Below, piece by piece: positions 34,941 through 46,399 of a stretch of 64,000 nt of DNA. The notes under the pieces are model-generated. The model searched no databases and had not been told where the DNA came from. It saw only the letters and a program-made list of their open reading frames with translations. A program made the position numbers and the translations under genes. Origin of the DNA: Ryuthela nishihirai (lineage: Eukaryota > Arthropoda > Arachnida > Araneae > Heptathelidae); assembly GCA_038380435.1 (NCBI GenBank), contig JAWZYU010000025.1, forward strand, positions 51,902,691 through 51,966,690, in the 5' to 3' direction. How positions within the stretch are numbered: position 1 is the stretch's first letter; every line of letters starts with the position of its first letter.

Positions 34941-35755
34941 GTATCTGGCCTTTACCTGTCCGTCTGGTCTCTTGCACACCCAAGATATCATGGTTATAAC
35001 ACTGCAATTTCAGTGTAATTTCAGTGTGGCACAGAGATCAATTACCTCTGTGCCAAGTCCTCGTGTTCCATGTACTTGTGAGTAGAAAATGGTTAGTGGG
35101 ATCTTTAAGGAAACTATGTTAATTGAAGTGTTGACAATACAAAAGAGCCCCCTAATTGCAGTCATAGGGCAAAGATCTGTTCCCCTACCATAAGGCTGAA
35201 GCCACCCAGGCTGGTAGGACCAGAGTAGGTTTGATGATGCCAGTAGAAGCAAGGGTTCAGGTACTTGCAATGGGCTCTGATTAGGATTATCCACTAGTTC
35301 ATAAAAGGTATCCTGTGCATCTATTCACTTGGGGCTGTCAACCCACAAAGAGAAAATACAGCTGTAGATTTTTCCCTCAGCAGAAGCCCACCAGTGCAGC
35401 AAGTTTGAGATCCATAGTCAAGCTCACAGCCATTATCAAGTCTCAAGTCTGATAAGTATAAATGGTCAGCACAAAGAACTTGTAAAATTGACAACTTCTC
35501 AACAAAGGCAAAAAAAAAATCAATGAAAATGTAGCCACAGTAGTCAGATCAATAGGCCACATCAATCTGGCAACCCTCCCCTTCCATTCCTTCCCAAAAG
35601 AGAATATCTCTTTTGAAAGGTACTAACAGTTTGCATCAAAAGAAGGCAGGGTCAGACTTTAGGTGTTAGGCCTGACCAAATCTGTACATTATCATTTGGG
35701 ATTGGTGCATAGCTTTCCTACCAGTGTATGCCTAGCTACCTTTTACAGACTAATG
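34941..35755 (-). mobile_element. RTE-like LINE 5' leader (continuation)
   Basis: Matches 23693-24630 in reverse: AGCTACCTTTTACAGAC at the 5' tip, AAAGAGATATTCTCTTT, CCACCCAGGCTGGTAGGACC, and TTTACCTGTCCGTCTGGTCT at the start of the endonuclease. Confidence 0.75.
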
Positions 35756-36119
35756 TATAATTATTATTTAAGTTACATCCTAACATCATATGTAATCAAT
35801 GGAAGTTTTATTAAGAACAACATATGAATATAATCCAAAAACACCTTGGACTACTTTATTTTTAAATTGGTCCATCAAATTTTGATTTCTTGCTTAAATT
35901 CTAGGAATCATTCTACTTAACCAGCATCTCAAACCTATCATATTAAAAACTGCAATGGATTATAAAGTTCTCAGTCAACTTACAAGTCACAAGAGTTACA
36001 TAAATGCATATTAGATCTTCTATTGTATTAATCAATTACTAGCACCAATGTAATGTAAAATTACTAGCTTAATCTAATATATTTAATCTAATCTATCTCT
36101 CTATTCTATTTAAAATACG
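35756..36119. other. No gene identified
   Basis: AT-rich intron; nothing supported. Confidence 0.4.
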
Positions 36120-36762
36120 TTATTAAAATGATTAAATTTTCTCTATATCACTGTAATTGTCAGAAAAGTTTAGACAATTAGATGGAATTATTATCTAGGA
36201 ATTTACCTCAGTTCCATCGGATATCCTCACAAGAAAAAAAAACCAATGTAAATTCCTAGATAATTCCATCTTAAAAAAAACAATTTTTGTTACATTTTGG
36301 CCAATTTTTAGTATTTAAAAATAAGCACTTCAACCTTTGGTTTCTTTTTTTAGATATTTACTCTCTTTTGTTAATCAATCATTCTTATTAACGTTTATAA
36401 TAATGTTATTTGAGAATTTTCAGTTTCTACGAATTACTTTTCGGTATTTTGCATTCCAAATAAATATGATTTTAATTTTGTTTAAAGTCGTCCCGTGGCC
36501 GAGTGGTTAGCGCGCTTGGCTACTGATCTACGGGACCTGGGTTCGAGCCCCGGGTAAGGCATGGATGTTCGTGTTGTTTTCTGCTGAGGTCCTGCCATCC
36601 TCTCAGATCTTCTACTGTGGCACATAAACTGACAGGCTCTTGTCAGACCTCTGTGGCAAGCAGCTGCTTGAGGGGGTATTTTATTTTTTTAATTGTCTAA
36701 GCTTTTCCGACAATTACAGCGATATAGAGAAAATTTTATAATTTTAAATCAGTACTGTGACT
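36120..36762. mobile_element. Inverted-repeat element carrying SINE D
   Basis: Arms of about 55-60 bp (36125-36180 and 36695-36752) are reverse complements: AAATTTTCTCTATATCRCTG, then TAATTGTCRGAAAAGYTTAGACAATT with 3 mismatches. A second inverted pair sits inside the left part (GATGGAATTATTATCTAGGA at 36181 against the reverse complement at 36247-36273). SINE D occupies 36486-36690, next to the right arm. Confidence 0.7.
36486..36690 (+). mobile_element. SINE family D (tRNA Ser/Leu-like head)
   Basis: GTGGCCGAGTGGTTAGCGCG is a canonical class II-type D arm/box A, and GGTTCGAGCCCC is a perfect box B with T stem. No matching acceptor stem, so it is a SINE and not a tRNA gene. The body GTCCTGCCATCCTCTCAGAT and CAAGCAGCTGCTTGAGGGGG ends in a T-rich tail. 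Other copies: 61203-61436, fragment 4372-4422. Confidence 0.85.
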
Positions 36763-36937
36763 TAAACCACTATCTTTTAAAACATGTTGCATAGAAGCAA
36801 TACATATCAAAAACAAACAATATGAAACCTAGAGTGGCATGTGACAATGCAGATATAAAAAGTGGCAGTTGAAGGGCTAAAAATTAGTTTATACAACTTT
36901 TACCAATAAAATGAAGTATTAAACTTTACAAACTTAC

Positions 36938-37054
36938 TTAGAATTTTTGTTTAATCTATCACAATTTCTTTGCTTATTTCTTGTTTTTTCTTCTCTTAAC
37001 TTTTTCTTGTTTTGCTTGAAAATTTTTGCATCCTTCTGAATCTCATTTTTTCCC
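36938..37054 (-). CDS. CECR2: CECR2-like exon: lysine-rich linker
   Basis: 117 bp: 1 base completing an Arg codon, 38 codons, then 2 bases. Acceptor TTTTAG before GGGAAA; donor TCTAA/GTAAGT, a full consensus. It encodes GKNEIQKDAKIFKQNKKKLR then EEKTRNKQRNCDRLNKNS. Vertebrate CECR2 has a GKTGKRRGRPPKRKKL basic linker (AT-hook-like) here; this exon is basic but has no RGRP core. A nuclear-localisation or DNA-contact role is inference. Sequence alone is weak; phase compatibility with both neighbours is the main support. Confidence 0.75.
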
Positions 37055-37376
37055 CTAAAATATAATTTTATGGTTACTGACATAAAGCAATTTACTTAAT
37101 CTCAAATTACTCAAAACTCCTTCACCAAATGAAATTTTACAAAATTTAGCAGATCTGTGGTATAGTTAAATGTCAATATAATGAACACCAGAATAATGAA
37201 ACATTCAGTATACGATTTTTTTCCCCAATCCTGGAAAATTTATTATGTATTTTTTATGTAGGAACCTTTCATTTTAAAAATACCAGTATAAAGAAAATAT
37301 CAGTTTAACAAAATAAAAATTTATCACTTACAGAAGTATATAATTAGTACAACAAAATTTGCAAACGGAAAAATCC

Positions 37377-37670
37377 TTAAATATGCATAATGTACATTTT
37401 TCCATCTTTATGGGTTTTGATTTTTAGCATCTGGCAACCAAGTACAAGCTCAGTAAAATCAGCTCTCCTAACTGTGTCATCTGTGAACTTAAACTGCAGC
37501 CTGTATTTTACTTGATTGTACTGAGAATTAACTTTGAAGAGATACACTAGAAATGAATTTGGGAGCATCAGATATGGGCATTCTTTCTTTAAAATATCCT
37601 CTACGACATGACCGTAATTCGTATAATCACTCCAGATGGAATGATGTGTGCCTATTTTTTTGGTAGACAT
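37377..37670 (-). other. Unidentified ORF, 97 codons
   Basis: MSTKKIGTHHSIWSDYTNYG, then YLMLPNSFLVYLFKVNSQYN and VKYRLQFKFTDDTVRRADFT, ending KMYIMHI-TAA. Balanced composition, with an AATAAA about 140 bp downstream on the same strand. It could be a terminal exon or retrocopy of a host gene nested in the intron, or transposon debris. The RLQF-F-----RADFTELVLGCQ pattern is faintly like the PH-type fold of meiotic REC114, but this is a guess. No upstream exon identified. Confidence 0.3.
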
Positions 37671-37770
37671 TGGACTCTTTTAAATGAATCTAGACAAGCT
37701 CTAATAGTATCTTTTGAATCTAATTTGATTGGAAACGATAGGTGGGTCATAGAGCCTAAAATTTCATATA

Positions 37771-38486
37771 CCATATTTCTTCGATTCTAAGATGTCATCG
37801 ATTGTAAGAGATGCACCTTAATTTCAGTACCACCAACAGAAAAAAAGCTTTGATTCTAAGAAAAAATAAAATGCTAAAATATATCTAACAAATATTTTTA
37901 TTATAATAGAATTCGATTTACTAACAACAATAGTACTTATTTATCAGTAGGTATGTTATTCATCACTTCCTTCTGAATCAATATCAGAGTCTGATTCTTC
38001 TGAGCCATCTTCATTATCCCATAGTTTATCGTCTTCTGAGCCATCGAGAGCGTTGGTGATGGAACATTTTTTTAATGAGTGCTGCACTATTCTTTCTGGG
38101 ATTAGCTTCCAAGCTGTTGATACCCATTCCACCAATTTTGATGCCGGCGCTTTCTTAATTTTTCCGGAAGGTGTCAGCAGAAGGTTGTCAGTCAACAGCC
38201 AGGTTCGAAGCTCACTATAATTATCTCACAGAGTTCTACTATAATGAAATAAAGGTGGATACCCACACCACTTTATTCTCCAATGGAATTGGAGAATACG
38301 ATAAGGATTAAACTTGGAAGGCGGGGTTTCCAAGTAAAAATAAAATGTGTGGTGCTGTGTGCAAAGTGCGGGAAAATAAAAAAATAAAAAACTGCAATTT
38401 TAAGACGTCATTGATTCTAAGACACACCCCGTTTTTAGAGACGTTATATGGGGAAAAAAGTGTGTCTTAGAATCGAAGAAATATGG
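37771..38486 (-). mobile_element. pogo/Tigger-like element, internally deleted, 716 bp
   Basis: TA at 37769-37770 and 38487-38488. Inverted ends CCATATTTCTTCGATTCTAA and its reverse complement. Keeps only the transposase C-terminus (37956-38195). Confidence 0.88.
37956..38195 (-). pseudogene. pogo-like transposase C-terminal fragment
   Basis: SKLVEWVSTAWKLIPERIVQ, HSLKKCSITNALDGSEDDKL and an acidic end DSDIDSEGSDE. This is the typical tail of pogo/Tigger transposases (V-W-AW--I--E-I--SF-KCGISNALDG-EDD). The catalytic domain and CENP-B-like helix-turn-helix are deleted. Confidence 0.82.
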
Positions 38487-38488
38487 TA

Positions 38489-39454
38489 TTAATGAAGATT
38501 TCATATGTATTGGTTGCTCTAAGAAAAGTAGATGCAACTGCAATTGCTGCTGTGAGCAATGTATTAACAGCCACATATCCTTGAGAAATTTAATAATTAT
38601 ATTATTATGTGTGCCAGTATTTTTCTCTCTGAAATATCTACTTCAGGCATTTTCAAGTTTTCATTCACCTCCATTCCAAAGACCTCTGAGGTGCTTGGTA
38701 ATCTTTATTTTTCACACTACCTTAGTCTCTGCCTTTGAGTATTTTGCTTGCTTCTTCAAGGTCAATTGCTTGTCATTCTTCTAGTTTGGGAGCATTCTTG
38801 CAGATCTGGGATCAAAGTAACTTCTGGTTTGAATATCACACAGCCACAGATATGAAGTCACTACTGTTTATCATATAAGAGTGCAAAATGATTCACCTTT
38901 GGAAAATCACCAGTAGTCAATAATGGAAGGGGAGGAATGTGGAAACTATGCTCAAAGTTATGCTGAAATGGGTGTAGGGTGAGAAAAATACAGAACTGAG
39001 CTTTCATTATAAGTTTTCCAGCATTGTGTTTTTTAATTTCTTGGCTGAAATGGAAGTTAACTGAAAATTGTGTCTATTATTATTCGACCTAAAAATTTTT
39101 ATTTACTTCAAAAATTCCTTGAAAAACACAAAATTTCACTATTATTCAACCAAAATGCAACTTTTGTGCCATACTGCATTTCTGAATTAAAAAATTCATT
39201 TTTTTTCGCTCCACCATACTGCACATCATTAAATAGTCTACTCATTTTCCTGTCCTCCAGTGGTAATCTATTTTAATAGTCCAAACATGGTGGCATGGTA
39301 TAACCTACCTGATTAAAAATGAGATTTTTAGACTCTTTATTGCTAAAAGGATGCATATCTAAAATTTACTTGTCACTTTTAATCATGCAAATAAATCAAA
39401 TGAAAAAAACTATTTTTAGTTGATATTCAAACACTGTGCTATATATGTTTTGTG
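38489..39454. other. No gene identified
   Basis: Nothing supported; short frames only. Confidence 0.4.
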
Positions 39455-39715
39455 CAGGGCCAGATCAAGGAGAGGCCATCCTTTTTTGTTTTTGCAGAAT
39501 GGTAGTAAGGGAAATAGAGGCTAAAAATTATTAAACTTATTCATATTTCATACATCTTGAAAGAAATTTTTAATAGCCTGCAAAATGGAAGGGGAAATGT
39601 TATATTGCATTCAAAATTCTGTTTTTTGTCCCTACCCCCTTTTTTTTATATATTTTTCTGACTTGGTTGTATTTCTTGCTTCCCCCCCTCCCCATTTTTT
39701 TTTCATCCAGGCCTG
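39455..39715 (+). mobile_element. hAT-like MITE (family 1), 261 bp
   Basis: CAGGGCCAGATCAAGG to CCAGGCCTG, flanked by GTTTTGTG (39447-39454) and GTTTTGTA (39716-39723), an 8-bp duplication with one change. Same family as 7257-7595 and the solo end at 2808. Confidence 0.75.
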
Positions 39716-39797
39716 GTTTTGTATATATGTATCCATGACGAAATGGATTATCCACATTAATTATGTGAATATGACTAGAAATTCACTTTGGGATTAA

Positions 39798-42199
39798 CCC
39801 TTCCAGTGTCCAGAATGCAAAACTGGTTTCCATCCAGAGGCCAAAAGAATTTACTTTAAAACTTTTTTGCCAAATAACTAATGAAAGGAATTATGGCATG
39901 TTATAAGCCAAATTAATCAGCATTTAATTCTGGATTTTTTAAAAACAAAATATTTAACAAAAAAATTATGTTTTATTTTAATATGACTTTATTAGAGTTA
40001 GTAAAAAATGCATCTGGCAACACAAATAAAAATTTATTTAAAAAAAAAACTAATAGAAATGGGTATAATGTGCATGAATAGAAAGGCTATTTATTTCTGT
40101 ATAACAAAAAAAAAATTTTTTTTTGGTTTCAAACAAATATTTCTCTCAGTTTGTATTTTTTTTTTCTCAGTACCATACTTTGAGAAAATTCCAGGCTTGT
40201 AACTAATTGTGCTGAGTCAGATAAACAAATCAACAATCAATAACCGATCAATGGAAATAGGCCATGTTATATAGCAAATTAAACAGAATTTAAAATTTTA
40301 TGAAAATAAATAATATACACAAATTTACAAGCACATTGATTTTAATAAGCCTTTTTCAATGTGATATGGTGAAAAAAAAAACATTGCACTATACAATTAA
40401 GGCTTCATTTTTGGAAAACCTGATGATTAAAAATAGTTAAATTATGTATTAATCGAAAAGAAATCTCCTCCCAAATAATATAATATTCAACCTGAAATAT
40501 GATTTTATTTCTTTTAATGATTCTTTTTAATATCGTATATTAAACATGGCCAATGTTATACAAAGTGACTTGGACTTCTCACATTCACAGGATTTTCTGA
40601 ACTGGTTATGAAATAAAAAAACAAAATTTTGGCTGCTTTTTTTACTAAACATTATGAATTTTTTCATTGGGTGTTGAAGTTTGGCGATCTTGGCAAAGTG
40701 CAGAAAGGTTTGGGCACTGAAGCAAAAAAAAAACAGAGTTATATCGTCTGGGTGGCATAGCCATGGTACTGTGGGGGAGGTGGGTTGCCTTTAAAATCAT
40801 TCAATATAAACATAAAATCTCGTAATCAAAAAAAATTACATTCTTTCAGAGGGTGGGAGTGAAACGTTCACATTGTGTTTTGTGTAGAGGAAGTCTTCCT
40901 GAAATTGTCCTCCTGCATGATGGTTTATTTCCGTAGTAGGGAAGTCTATTTTGCTTCTGTATCCAAGACATTCATTTTCAGAAAACGCTACAAGCTCAAA
41001 GTTTTTTACTAAAAAAACAAGAAATAATAAAAGAAAAACTGCATATAACCTAATGAGATGTTAAATAAAATATCCACAACAACTTTTAAGCCAGCATCCG
41101 ATCTAGCATAACTTGGAAAGATCAATAAATCAGCCGATCAAAAAATCGCTAACTAACAGAAGTAAATCTACAGAAATGAATTTGCTTCCATATCCAAGAC
41201 CTTGTTTATTTTCAGAAAATGATACAAGATCAAAGTTTTACTGGAAAAGTAATAAATAATAAAATAAAAATTAACATATAGCCTAATGTGATGTTAAAAT
41301 ATCCACAGCAACAAGTTGTAGGTCGGCTACACGATGTAGCATAACTATGAAAAATCAATACTTATCAATCGGTCAAAAGATCGCTAATTTCCAAAAATAA
41401 ATATACTGAAATGAAAATTAACATTTAAATATAAAAAAAAGGAAATACCAACTTTACAAAGGGTATCCAATATCCTGGACTAAAACGATATGCTAGCCAC
41501 TTATAACACACAGAACAGAGATAGCATGTGTCAGCCATCTGCCTCTTGTTTGCCTCAATGAACCATATGTAATTAAATGCAGCTGCCCCCAGGATTTCTA
41601 AGAAGGATGTGTTTACTTCCAGTTTCGATTTTAAAAGTGGGAAAGATGCATAGAATGCTAGGAAAAATGTTAAAAATAATTTTGTGAATAATGAAATAAG
41701 TTTATGACAGAAAAGAGTGTGAAACGGAAAAACAAAATGACGGTATGTACTTTGTAATTACTTCCAAAATCTACTGTTTTTAAAAACAGCGTTTTTTTTT
41801 ATTTTTAGGAGGTTTTTGAAAATTTAAGGAAAAATTTGTTGGTAATAGTTCAAATCAAACTTGTGAGCTTAAATCTGAAGGTTGCTTCAGCAAATAGAAA
41901 TGTTAACAAGCAAATTGGCAATACTGTTTAGTGCTTCTAAGAAATAGCAATCAGATGGCTTTATAAAATTATTTATATTGTAGTTTAATAAAATATGCAT
42001 CAAATTAAAAAACAAAATATTATTTTTCAAGCCTGAATTATATATTTTTATAAGATATATTTTAAAAAATTTTAATGGCAATTTTTATTTTTTTTTAAAT
42101 TTATCTTTTTTGTTGTTGTACTAAAAACATATACATACATCTTTGGCCCCTCGTTTCGGATTCTGCAAATGCATACAGACAACGTGGACACTGGAAGGA
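39798..42199. mobile_element. piggyBac-like TTAA element, complete, 2402 bp
   Basis: TTAA at 39794-39797 and 42200-42203. Ends CCCTTCCAGTGTCCAG and GGACACTGGAAGG. Opposite in orientation to 32723-34936 and 24739-26605, and aligning with both. Short frames only; no transposase. Confidence 0.85.
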
Positions 42200-42302
42200 T
42201 TAAAAAAAACATCATGGACTACCACTTGACAGAGGAAAGAAAAACAAATGGAGTCTACAATGATGTGTGATATAATCGATTTCACTGAAGGGAGTAACAT
42301 GC

Positions 42303-42486
42303 ACACCTAGTACACGTTAAAGAATATGCTGGATGGCCTTGACAGGAGGCTACCCTCTGTCCACCAACAGCTGTTAAGTGTGTCCCCTCCCCAACCTTCT
42401 CTGAGCCTTCAAGCTCTTTGTGTCCTGGCCCTTTAGTCCACTGTGTGCAAAAGAGCGACATTCAGAGGTAAAACAACCCAACCCAG
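42303..42486 (+). mobile_element. SINE family A, 5'-truncated copy
   Basis: Begins inside the body at ACACGTTAAAGAATATGCTG and runs to the AGGTAAAACAACCCAACCC tail. tRNA-like head absent, as expected of truncated retroposition. Confidence 0.85.
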
Positions 42487-42564
42487 CTTGTTAGAAAATA
42501 GTGAGTTAGCAGTTTATTACAGACCTGTTTTCACTTTCGAGTAACTTAATGCATATTTTCTTAC

Positions 42565-42689
42565 CTTTTCGAATTTAATTTTCTTGTTCTGCTTTCTTTA
42601 TATAATCTAACACCAAAGAAATACCAATAGACATTTCTTTCACTATCACAACCCACTGGTTCAATGCGAAGAGTATCACCGTCTGTGTT
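42565..42689 (-). CDS. CECR2: CECR2-like exon: DDT domain C-terminal part
   Basis: 125 bp, 41 codons plus 2 bases, starting in phase 0. Acceptor CATACAG before AACACA; donor GAAAAG/GTAAGA. It encodes NTDGDTLRIEPVGCDSERNV, YWYFFGVRLYKES and a basic tail. Vertebrate CECR2 reads LDADSLRVEPLGEDNSGALY then WYFYGTRMYKE. D-LR-EP-G-D and YWYF-G-R-YKE are the conserved end of the DDT/WHIM region; YWYF-G-RLY is a general signature of DDT-type remodeller subunits that pair with ISWI. The strongest exon for the family call. Confidence 0.94.
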
Positions 42690-43562
42690 CTGTATGCCAA
42701 ACGAAACATGGAAATGAATGCAACAACATAATACTTGTTCGATATAAGCAAAATATATTTAATTTACAAAATCTTTGCAAGTTGAACTCTTAATACTTCC
42801 TAATAATAAAATATATTGGTATCATACAAAGTAATAGAAATCTCTGCTCAGTTGAAATTCATAAATATTTGAACTCACCATTGGAATGCTGCACTTCAAA
42901 ATTTTAATAGTATTCTAATGGTTGGCAGCAACTGACTAAAGCATCACATTAGATAAACATTAAATTTTTTTTTGAAATATCTTAATAAAAACACTTTGAA
43001 TCCAAAAAGCTCGACTAACTGTCACTGCCATGGATGGCAACACAAATCTTCATTCAAGTATTTGTAAAAATTACAACAGCCATTGAGTATCTTCCACACT
43101 TTATTTCTAAGTTATTTCATGGAGCTTCTGAATGTTCCAATAGTTGGCACTTTTGATTCATGTTTAAAACAAAGGCCATCTTCCTATTGGGTTTGTTTGT
43201 GCCTCCATGTATCATAATATATTGTTATAAATTTAACAGATGGAAACTGAGCATGAGTTCAAAACAATATTTAGCAACAATTATTCTAAAACAAGGTAAT
43301 TTATTAAAAAAGTATGAATAAAAACATTCATATAAACTAAATTCAACTAATACAAATCTTTATCTTCATTAGTATGAAAATAAACCATTAGAAGAATATA
43401 GCACCTTATCACCATTCCTACAAATAGTTGTTTCGTTATAATTTTCACAATCTCTACTCAAAGCATAAAATAAGGTTTTTTACAATACTCAATAAGTGGC
43501 ATAATCATATTTGCAAATAAACCTGTAATCTGCCAAGAATAACCTTTCCTAATTCCTTAAAC

Positions 43563-43773
43563 CAGTGGTTCTCAACCTTTTATGTTTCATGTACCCCCCC
43601 CCCCCCCCCCTGGAAATGTGTATGCAACTGGTGTACTCCTTGTATAGAAAGATAAAACTACAGTTATAGTATAACAATGGTTATTTTTACTTTGTTACTA
43701 GATCTAGCGACTTTTGAGCTCTCACAGCATACCCCAGAAAATTTTACCACGTACCCCACATTGAGAACTCCTA
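43563..43773. mobile_element. hAT-like MITE (family 2), 211 bp
   Basis: CAGTGGTTCTCAACCTTTTA at the left, TTGAGAACTCCTA at the right, and a perfect 8-bp duplication CCTTAAAC (43555-43562, 43774-43781). Contains a C18 run. Second copy at 61552-61752. Confidence 0.9.
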
Positions 43774-43781
43774 CCTTAAAC

Positions 43782-44399
43782 AAATTAAATATAATATACA
43801 CCAAATGACTTTCTTCTAGGATTCTAGTCACCAAGTACTCTAAAACTGCAACTAAGTATACTAGTCTCTCAGAACCAATTCTTTTCAGACGTTGATCACC
43901 ATGCATCAGATGATGAATTATTCCTTTTTCTTATTAGTTTACTAACCAGATCCACATTAATAAACTCTTTTATCCTCCCACACACACACACCAAATAAAT
44001 AATTCTTTACGGACTAATGTGCACAAAGCCAAATACAATTAACTTTCTACTTGACATTATTTCTTCCGAGAATCTAATTCAATAACAGCCATGTCCACAT
44101 ACATGGGAGAGTGGTGGGTTGGTGGAGGTTGGTGCCTTGGGCATCTGACAAAATCACTTGTCTTTCTTCCAAAGTAACTTTTAGCAGCTTTCCAGTATGC
44201 TTTTGCTTCATTCATTGTTGGTGAGAGCTACATTTTTTGGAACTACTACATAAACTATTGCAAAGATTTATCTTTTTTTAAACAGATTCGGGCCTCTTGA
44301 AATTCCCCAAAGCTTGGCGATTTGGTCCCAAATTTCATGTATGGATTTTTCCTGTTCCACTCAATGTTGTATTAAAAATCAGCCGATTTTTTTAAAGCA
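43782..44399. other. No gene identified
   Basis: Nothing supported. Confidence 0.4.
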
Positions 44400-45290
44400 T
44401 ATTTCTGCCCTAAGTCCTTGACTCTGGGGTTCCCTTCAGTTTGCTTTGCCATTGTATTGCCTATTAGTCATGGGCTAGTAGATTGCTATATACTGTTTTG
44501 GTCTCTGCTTCAATGGCTTGCTGGTACTCCAAGATCTGTGAAGCATTTACACCATGGTGATCTTGTGCAATCTGCCTGTTCTCAGCATTCCAAATTGTTC
44601 TTTAAAATCACACAAATTGGTGGGTGCTTTAGTTACTCCTTGTTACAATTTAAACTATTCTCAGAGAGTCATCTCAAAGTAGGGTCTCCTCAAGCTTTCT
44701 GAGGAGGAAATTCTTTCAGAGCTAACTTGCAAGGGTGTAATATCAGTCCACCAGATTTTATTTCACAGGGAATAGAACCGCAAACTAACATTAAGGTAAG
44801 CTATCTTTCTTGCACAATTCAGTCACACATACTGAATCCACTTCAGCACCAAAGGCAATTCAAAGACAGAATGGTTCTTACACCTGTGTTTGTTGTGGGG
44901 GGAAGGACCACCTAAAGCTGCATGTCATGCAGCAACAGCAGCACCCATAATGCATTCTAATGCAAGTGCCCTAAATGGAAGAATGTACAGTGTATTAAGA
45001 CTTAATAACATCACAAGTTTGGTGGCAAGGAAGGCTACTACACCTCCCACTGCACTTGTCAGGCTCTTCTTTGCCAATGTGATGGTTGGCAAAACATATG
45101 TAGCAGCTGCAGATGGATATTAGCATTCCATATTATGAATCTTTCTTATCTGTGGCTACCTGCAGGAACAAGTTACAGTCAGCCCTATGTCTATTTGTTC
45201 CTCAGTCTTCACTTTTTATATCTAAGAAACTTTCACTTTTGAGAGCTCAAACTGCTTGGCCCTCTAAGCCAAATAAGGTTTCAGTTCCTC
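44400..45290 (+). pseudogene. Jockey-type LINE gag fragment
   Basis: Pieces in order: RSVKHLHHGDLVQSACSQHS and KLFFKITQIGG, ISQGIEPQTNIKVSYLSCTI then HILNPLQHQRQFKD, then CVCCGGKDHLKAACH over a frame change, and RMYSVLRLNNITSLVARKAT. These follow the order of arthropod 'nucleic-acid-binding protein from mobile element jockey' (KST-HL-GD-LV, TNIK-L-F-, Y--NPLRCF-CQ-FGH, KNI-Y-EARK). CX2CX4HX4C in CVCCGGKDHLKAAC fits one zinc knuckle. Gag binds the LINE RNA; no ORF2 follows here. Three or more frameshifts; dead. Confidence 0.6.
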
Positions 45291-46399
45291 GCTGACAGAT
45301 GATTCTATGTTATTATGAAATCATAGTGTGCATGTCATAACTTTAATAAAACTCTATAACACTGCATAAAAGTAAAACGTAGCAGGAGTACAACAGTGTG
45401 ATCCAACAGCACTGGTAACAATGGCATTTAAGGATATTTGCTAACAAGAATTTGCAAAATGTCAAAATGGCATACAAATTATATTTGTGCATATTTCAGA
45501 TACAGATGGATGATTCTACATTTAAAGTAGAATAACAATATCCATATCTCTATAGAATCAAAATCCTTACGACAGATAATAAAATTCAGGATTTGTAGGT
45601 CAAGTAATCATCATGCAAAACAAGTTGTTAATTTTGACGTTTCTTACAGTCGAATGATTATTTCCAGGTACACAAGTTACATAGTGCTAACCAAACAGAT
45701 CAGTAGCCTAGATATTATAAAGTTCAAGTGCACAGAACTGTTCTGGTATGGTGGACACAACACTCCCAATTTGTTAAAAGGGCCAAGGGTCCCACAAAAT
45801 CACCTTTGGGCTATATGTAACCTTAAATATTAGTTGAGGACCACTGATTTAACCCATCTGAAATGCTGTGTTACAAGTGATACATATTTCGATTTTTCTT
45901 ACAATGTTTCACTAAATCTATATGTTAACTCATGTATCTATGGGTATTATGGGTATACAATACATGTCTATTTCTTTTCCTTTGATAAAACTATAATTTC
46001 TGTAAAATTATTTTTTGAAATTTGTCTTTTGATGAGGATTTATTAGTGTCATTTTTAGGTTCTTCAAAAAAAAAACATTTTGATGAATGTGTTAAAAAGT
46101 AATTATGTAAAAGCAGTTTAACTTTTCCCACTGCCTGTAGAACATTGACAGAATCCAAAATGACAGTCTGGAAACTGACTCGGACATTCCTAGTACACCT
46201 TCAATTTGGTACGTTTTTATACCATATAAAACATCCTTCCTATTGTTGTAATTGTCATTTCTAAGCACCAATTTCTGGCTTTACCATAATTTATATTTAC
46301 ATTATAACATATTCTACCAAGCATCCAATTTTTAATTAAATGTTTGATCTAAAGTGACAAATACATTTTTGCATTAAGTTTTGAAATGCTTCTAAAAAG
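45291..46399. other. No gene identified
   Basis: Nothing supported. Confidence 0.4.

Larger units (their letters stand above)
31090..35755 (-). mobile_element. RTE-like LINE, long broken copy
   Basis: Read from 35755 downward: 5' tip and leader (35755-34941), TTAA element insertion (34936-32723), endonuclease (32722-32390), about 0.5 kb of foreign sequence, endonuclease end (31810-31560), a further coding remnant (31412-31188) and the 3' tip with the CATCATCATCCT tail and GCAGCCATGGGCTATGGAGG (31150-31100), which matches the tail at 58690. The reverse transcriptase is missing, so there is a large internal deletion. Confidence 0.72.

Noticed and set aside
36486..36560. A functional tRNA gene
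   Set aside because: Boxes A and B are good, but no 7-bp acceptor stem pairs and the same head recurs with a shared body, so it is a SINE.
43664..43906. 80-codon minus ORF
   Set aside because: Mostly inside the hAT-like MITE; the equivalent frame at 61532-61738 is also MITE sequence.
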